21,506 nucleotides of DNA from Trichosphaerium sp. ATCC 40318. Its lineage: Eukaryota; Discosea; Flabellinia; Trichosidae. The stretch is from positions 1-21,506 of the forward strand of contig JALMLS010000405.1 in NCBI GenBank assembly GCA_038496445.1, written 5' to 3'. Each line of letters begins with the position of its first letter. Position 1 is the stretch's first letter. Positions 19,435 through 21,506 of this stretch are shown here, piece after piece. The notes beneath the pieces were generated by a model. That model had not been told where the DNA came from and searched no databases. It was given only the letters and a program-made list of their open reading frames with translations. A program made the translations under genes and the position numbers.

Positions 19435-19964
19435 AAACGACAAATGTAATTTGTGTCATTAGTACGTAATATGTGAAACACAGAGTATGCTATGATCAAG
19501 TTGCGAAGTCAGTTTTGATAATACGAACGTATCTCATAGTTGCAACATTCAAGCACTAGAGTGTAGGTGCATAAAAGCTCTTGGACAGCGCATGTAATCT
19601 CACATACTGAAATACGACTTCAGATCTTTTGTCTTTGTAGTCAAACTACAATTGCCAATCAGACCAGCGTGCTTACCTTTTCAAATATAACATTTCCAAT
19701 AGCAACATGCACGCAGCACCAGCCAACAAGCTACTTTGACACATCGAAATATTTCCGCACGTGATAAACCGACCTATGCCTCAAAGCACGTGTAGGAGAG
19801 GTCATCGAACAATTTTAGCAATTAACAAGGATACGAAACTAAGCCTCAGACAAAGCTCGAATTAATCAAAGCATGGCGAGGCTAAACGGTCATAAGCAAT
19901 CCAGTGTTATTCGTAAATGTCGTCAAGCACTTTCTTGTTAACATTTGAAGCACTACCAAACGAA
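19435..19964. other. Intergenic region between MORN and second LRR genes
   Basis: About 530 bp without a supportable gene. Short open frames on both strands lack family features. A small hairpin (ACAAAT, GTA, ATTTGT) lies near 19440-19454. The right end must carry the promoter of the second LRR gene. Confidence 0.4.
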
Positions 19965-21415
19965 ATGGAGTCAACAGCAAGGTCAGTATTGACAATACAT
20001 CTTTCCAAACTCTTGATTGCTAAAACCACGCAACAGATACGAAAATGAACCCACACGCCTTGTGGATCTCCCACCAGAACTATTAGCAATGCTTTTGGAG
20101 AAAACAACCGATAAAACGCGCTTCACCGTTGTAGCTTGTTGTCTAACACTCTCATCTATTATTCATAACATTATTGGGTTTAAAAGAGCAAATCTAACCA
20201 GAGTGTCAATGGTTTCATCTGTCGTCAATGCCAGGCGTACTTAAGAACACGAGACTTAAAATAAACCTCAAGTTTCTTAAATACGATAAAGCCGTAGAAG
20301 CTTTAAAGTATATTGAAGGTGTAAAACACGTTGACTTGTCACGTGGCATGGTAGTAGCTAAAGGACTAAAACACTTGTCCGGTGTTCATACTATTAGCTT
20401 GTCTTCAACAAAACTTAGTGGTTGGGGTCTAAAGTACTTGTCTGGCGTTCATGACATCAACCTTTCAAGTACCAAAATACGTGATCAACACTTAAAACAT
20501 ATATCTGGTGTCCATACAATAGATTTATCTAACACACGCGTAACAGAGTTAGCAGCACTTTCTGGAGTCCATACAATAGATTTATCTAACACACGTGTAA
20601 CAGAGTTAGCAGCACTTTCTGGAGTTCATACGATTAACTTGTCACGTACAAAAATAAGTGGTTCTCAACTGACGCATCTTGCTGGTGTTCATACGATTGA
20701 CTTATCTCTTACACAAGTCGAAGATGTAAGCGCTCTCGCTGGAGTCTACTCTATAAACTTGAGACGTACAAAAGTAACTGAAAGTGTAAAGGCATTGGCT
20801 GGTGTTCATACTATCAATCTCAATGACACTAAGGTAACTGATGAAGGTGTTAAGGCTCTTGCTGGTGTTCATACTATAAGCCTCGCTTATACTAAGGTAA
20901 GCGATGACGGTGTAAGCGCTCTTGCTGGAGTTTATTGTATAAACTTGCGACGTACAAAAGTAACAGATGAAAGTGTAAAGGCATTGGCTGGTGTTCATAC
21001 TATCAATCTCAATGACACTAGGATAACTGATGAAGGTATTAAAGCACTTGCTGGCGTTCATGAGATATCTCTGAATTGTACTAGAGTTACAAATGCCGGT
21101 GTAAAAGCTTTAGCTGGTGTTCATACAATTAATCTCAGGTACACCAAGGTAACAGATGAAGGGGTACTTGCACTTATAGGTGTTAGTAATATACACCTTA
21201 CAAAGACTGCTGTATCAGATGATGTAAAGAAAGCTGTTAATGCCACAATCCATCAGTGGTATGTAGATAAAATGTTAACTTTCGGCACCTTTATTTTTTG
21301 TCAATTTTCTGTCAATGTGCTTTTTGATCACTTTGAATTTATTGAATTTGGCGGGTACTGTAAAACACAGTGCTTCTCAATATTGTATTCATCCATGTTG
21401 ACATATGTGATGTGA
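19965..21415 (+). pseudogene. F-box-like LRR gene, paralog of 16308-17519, with a frameshift
   Basis: ATG 19965 opens a 17-nt first exon (MESTA) joined through a 55-nt intron (19982-20036) to YENEPTRLVDLPPELLAMLL, an F-box-like segment aligning with the first LRR gene (LLHLPTEILTHILL, then SIIHNIIGF against SIVHDVIGY). The frame ends at TAA 20241-20243, while the homologous continuation GVLKNT is in another frame from about 20234, where the paralog has SVVKHRGILKNT. A net loss of two bases (or gain of one) near 20230-20240 explains this. Downstream are 15 repeats of 19-21 residues (GVHTIxLxxTxVTDEGVKA type), more diverged than in the paralog, then a 60-residue tail of unlike composition rich in Phe and Cys. 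The repeats remain open, so the break is recent, a sequencing error, or bypassed. Confidence 0.75.
20511..20624 (+). repeat. 57-bp tandem duplication inside the second LRR gene
   Basis: The unit starting TCCATACAATAGATTTATCT at 20511 recurs at 20568 with one visible mismatch (CGCG against CGTG). It encodes a shortened 19-residue repeat ending TELAALSG, so two residues of the normal 21 are missing in both copies; the deletion preceded the duplication. Confidence 0.85.
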
Positions 21416-21463
21416 AAGTAATAGAAATATACAGTTTAGTGTGGTCTTTATTTGTGACTTTAA
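21416..21463. other. Short gap between convergent genes
   Basis: Only 48 bp lie between the stop of the second LRR gene and the stop of the minus-strand small gene, so their 3' ends probably overlap as transcripts. Confidence 0.4.
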
Positions 21464-21506
21464 TTACAAGACGTTTCTAGAGTTACATGCAGAATTGGGT
21501 CCAATC
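21464..21506 (-). CDS. Unrecognised small gene, copy 2, C-terminal fragment at window edge
   Basis: The last 43 bases, read on the minus strand, encode IGPNSACNSRNVL and a TAA stop. The first ten codons are identical in DNA to the end of the gene at 18064-18441 (18390-18417), then the sequences diverge (KNQIKHIF against RNVL). The rest of the gene lies outside the window. Confidence 0.7.
   Translation of the reverse strand, partial: IGPNSACNSRNVL

Noticed and set aside
20702-21061. Minus-strand frame across the second LRR gene
   Set aside because: It is the antisense of the leucine-rich repeats, kept open by the repeat period.

Overview
The window is nuclear DNA of an AT-rich unicellular eukaryote. 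Genes are split by many short GT-AG introns, mostly 35-90 nt, and lie close together. The lineage cannot be fixed from the sequence. All exon structures below were built by hand from reading frame, splice sites and intron phase.

Left part (1-7534), ordinary host genes. Gene A (minus, cut by the window edge at 1) is an acidic protein with DPF and NPF endocytic motifs. Gene B (minus, 931-1526) is a stand-alone CaMKII association-domain protein. Its start codon lies only 44 bp from that of gene C (plus, 1571-4065), a complete 14-exon mitochondrial-type Xaa-Pro aminopeptidase (XPNPEP3/ICP55 type). Gene D (plus, 4441-7534) is a 16-exon type I membrane glycoprotein with a beta-helix-like ectodomain and a Thr/Pro-rich stalk.

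Middle (7658-15515), a 7.86-kb DNA transposon. It has 25-bp terminal inverted repeats (23/25 identical) and a candidate 4-bp target duplication, ACTT. Two long convergent genes meet tail to tail with overlapping stop codons. The plus gene (7 exons, about 810 aa) is a transposase of the family with DNC-SQNK and GHTFLPNDR motifs (DUF7869 type, possibly the Sola superfamily). The minus gene (16 exons, about 1067 aa) is not recognised; it has an acidic repetitive stretch and a basic, NLS-like tail. The first intron of each gene holds an array of a 16-18 bp palindrome at a period of about 34 bp, 10 copies on the left and 7 on the right. These mirror-image subterminal arrays are the most striking structure here.

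Right part (15516-21506), a cluster of repeat-protein genes: two F-box-like plus 21-residue leucine-rich-repeat genes (one carrying a frameshift), an F-box-like plus MORN_2 gene broken by an in-frame TGA, and two copies of an unrecognised small gene, the second cut by the window end. This looks like a fast-evolving accessory family prone to pseudogenisation. F-box/MORN/LRR combinations are also common in amoebal giant viruses, but nothing here proves viral origin.
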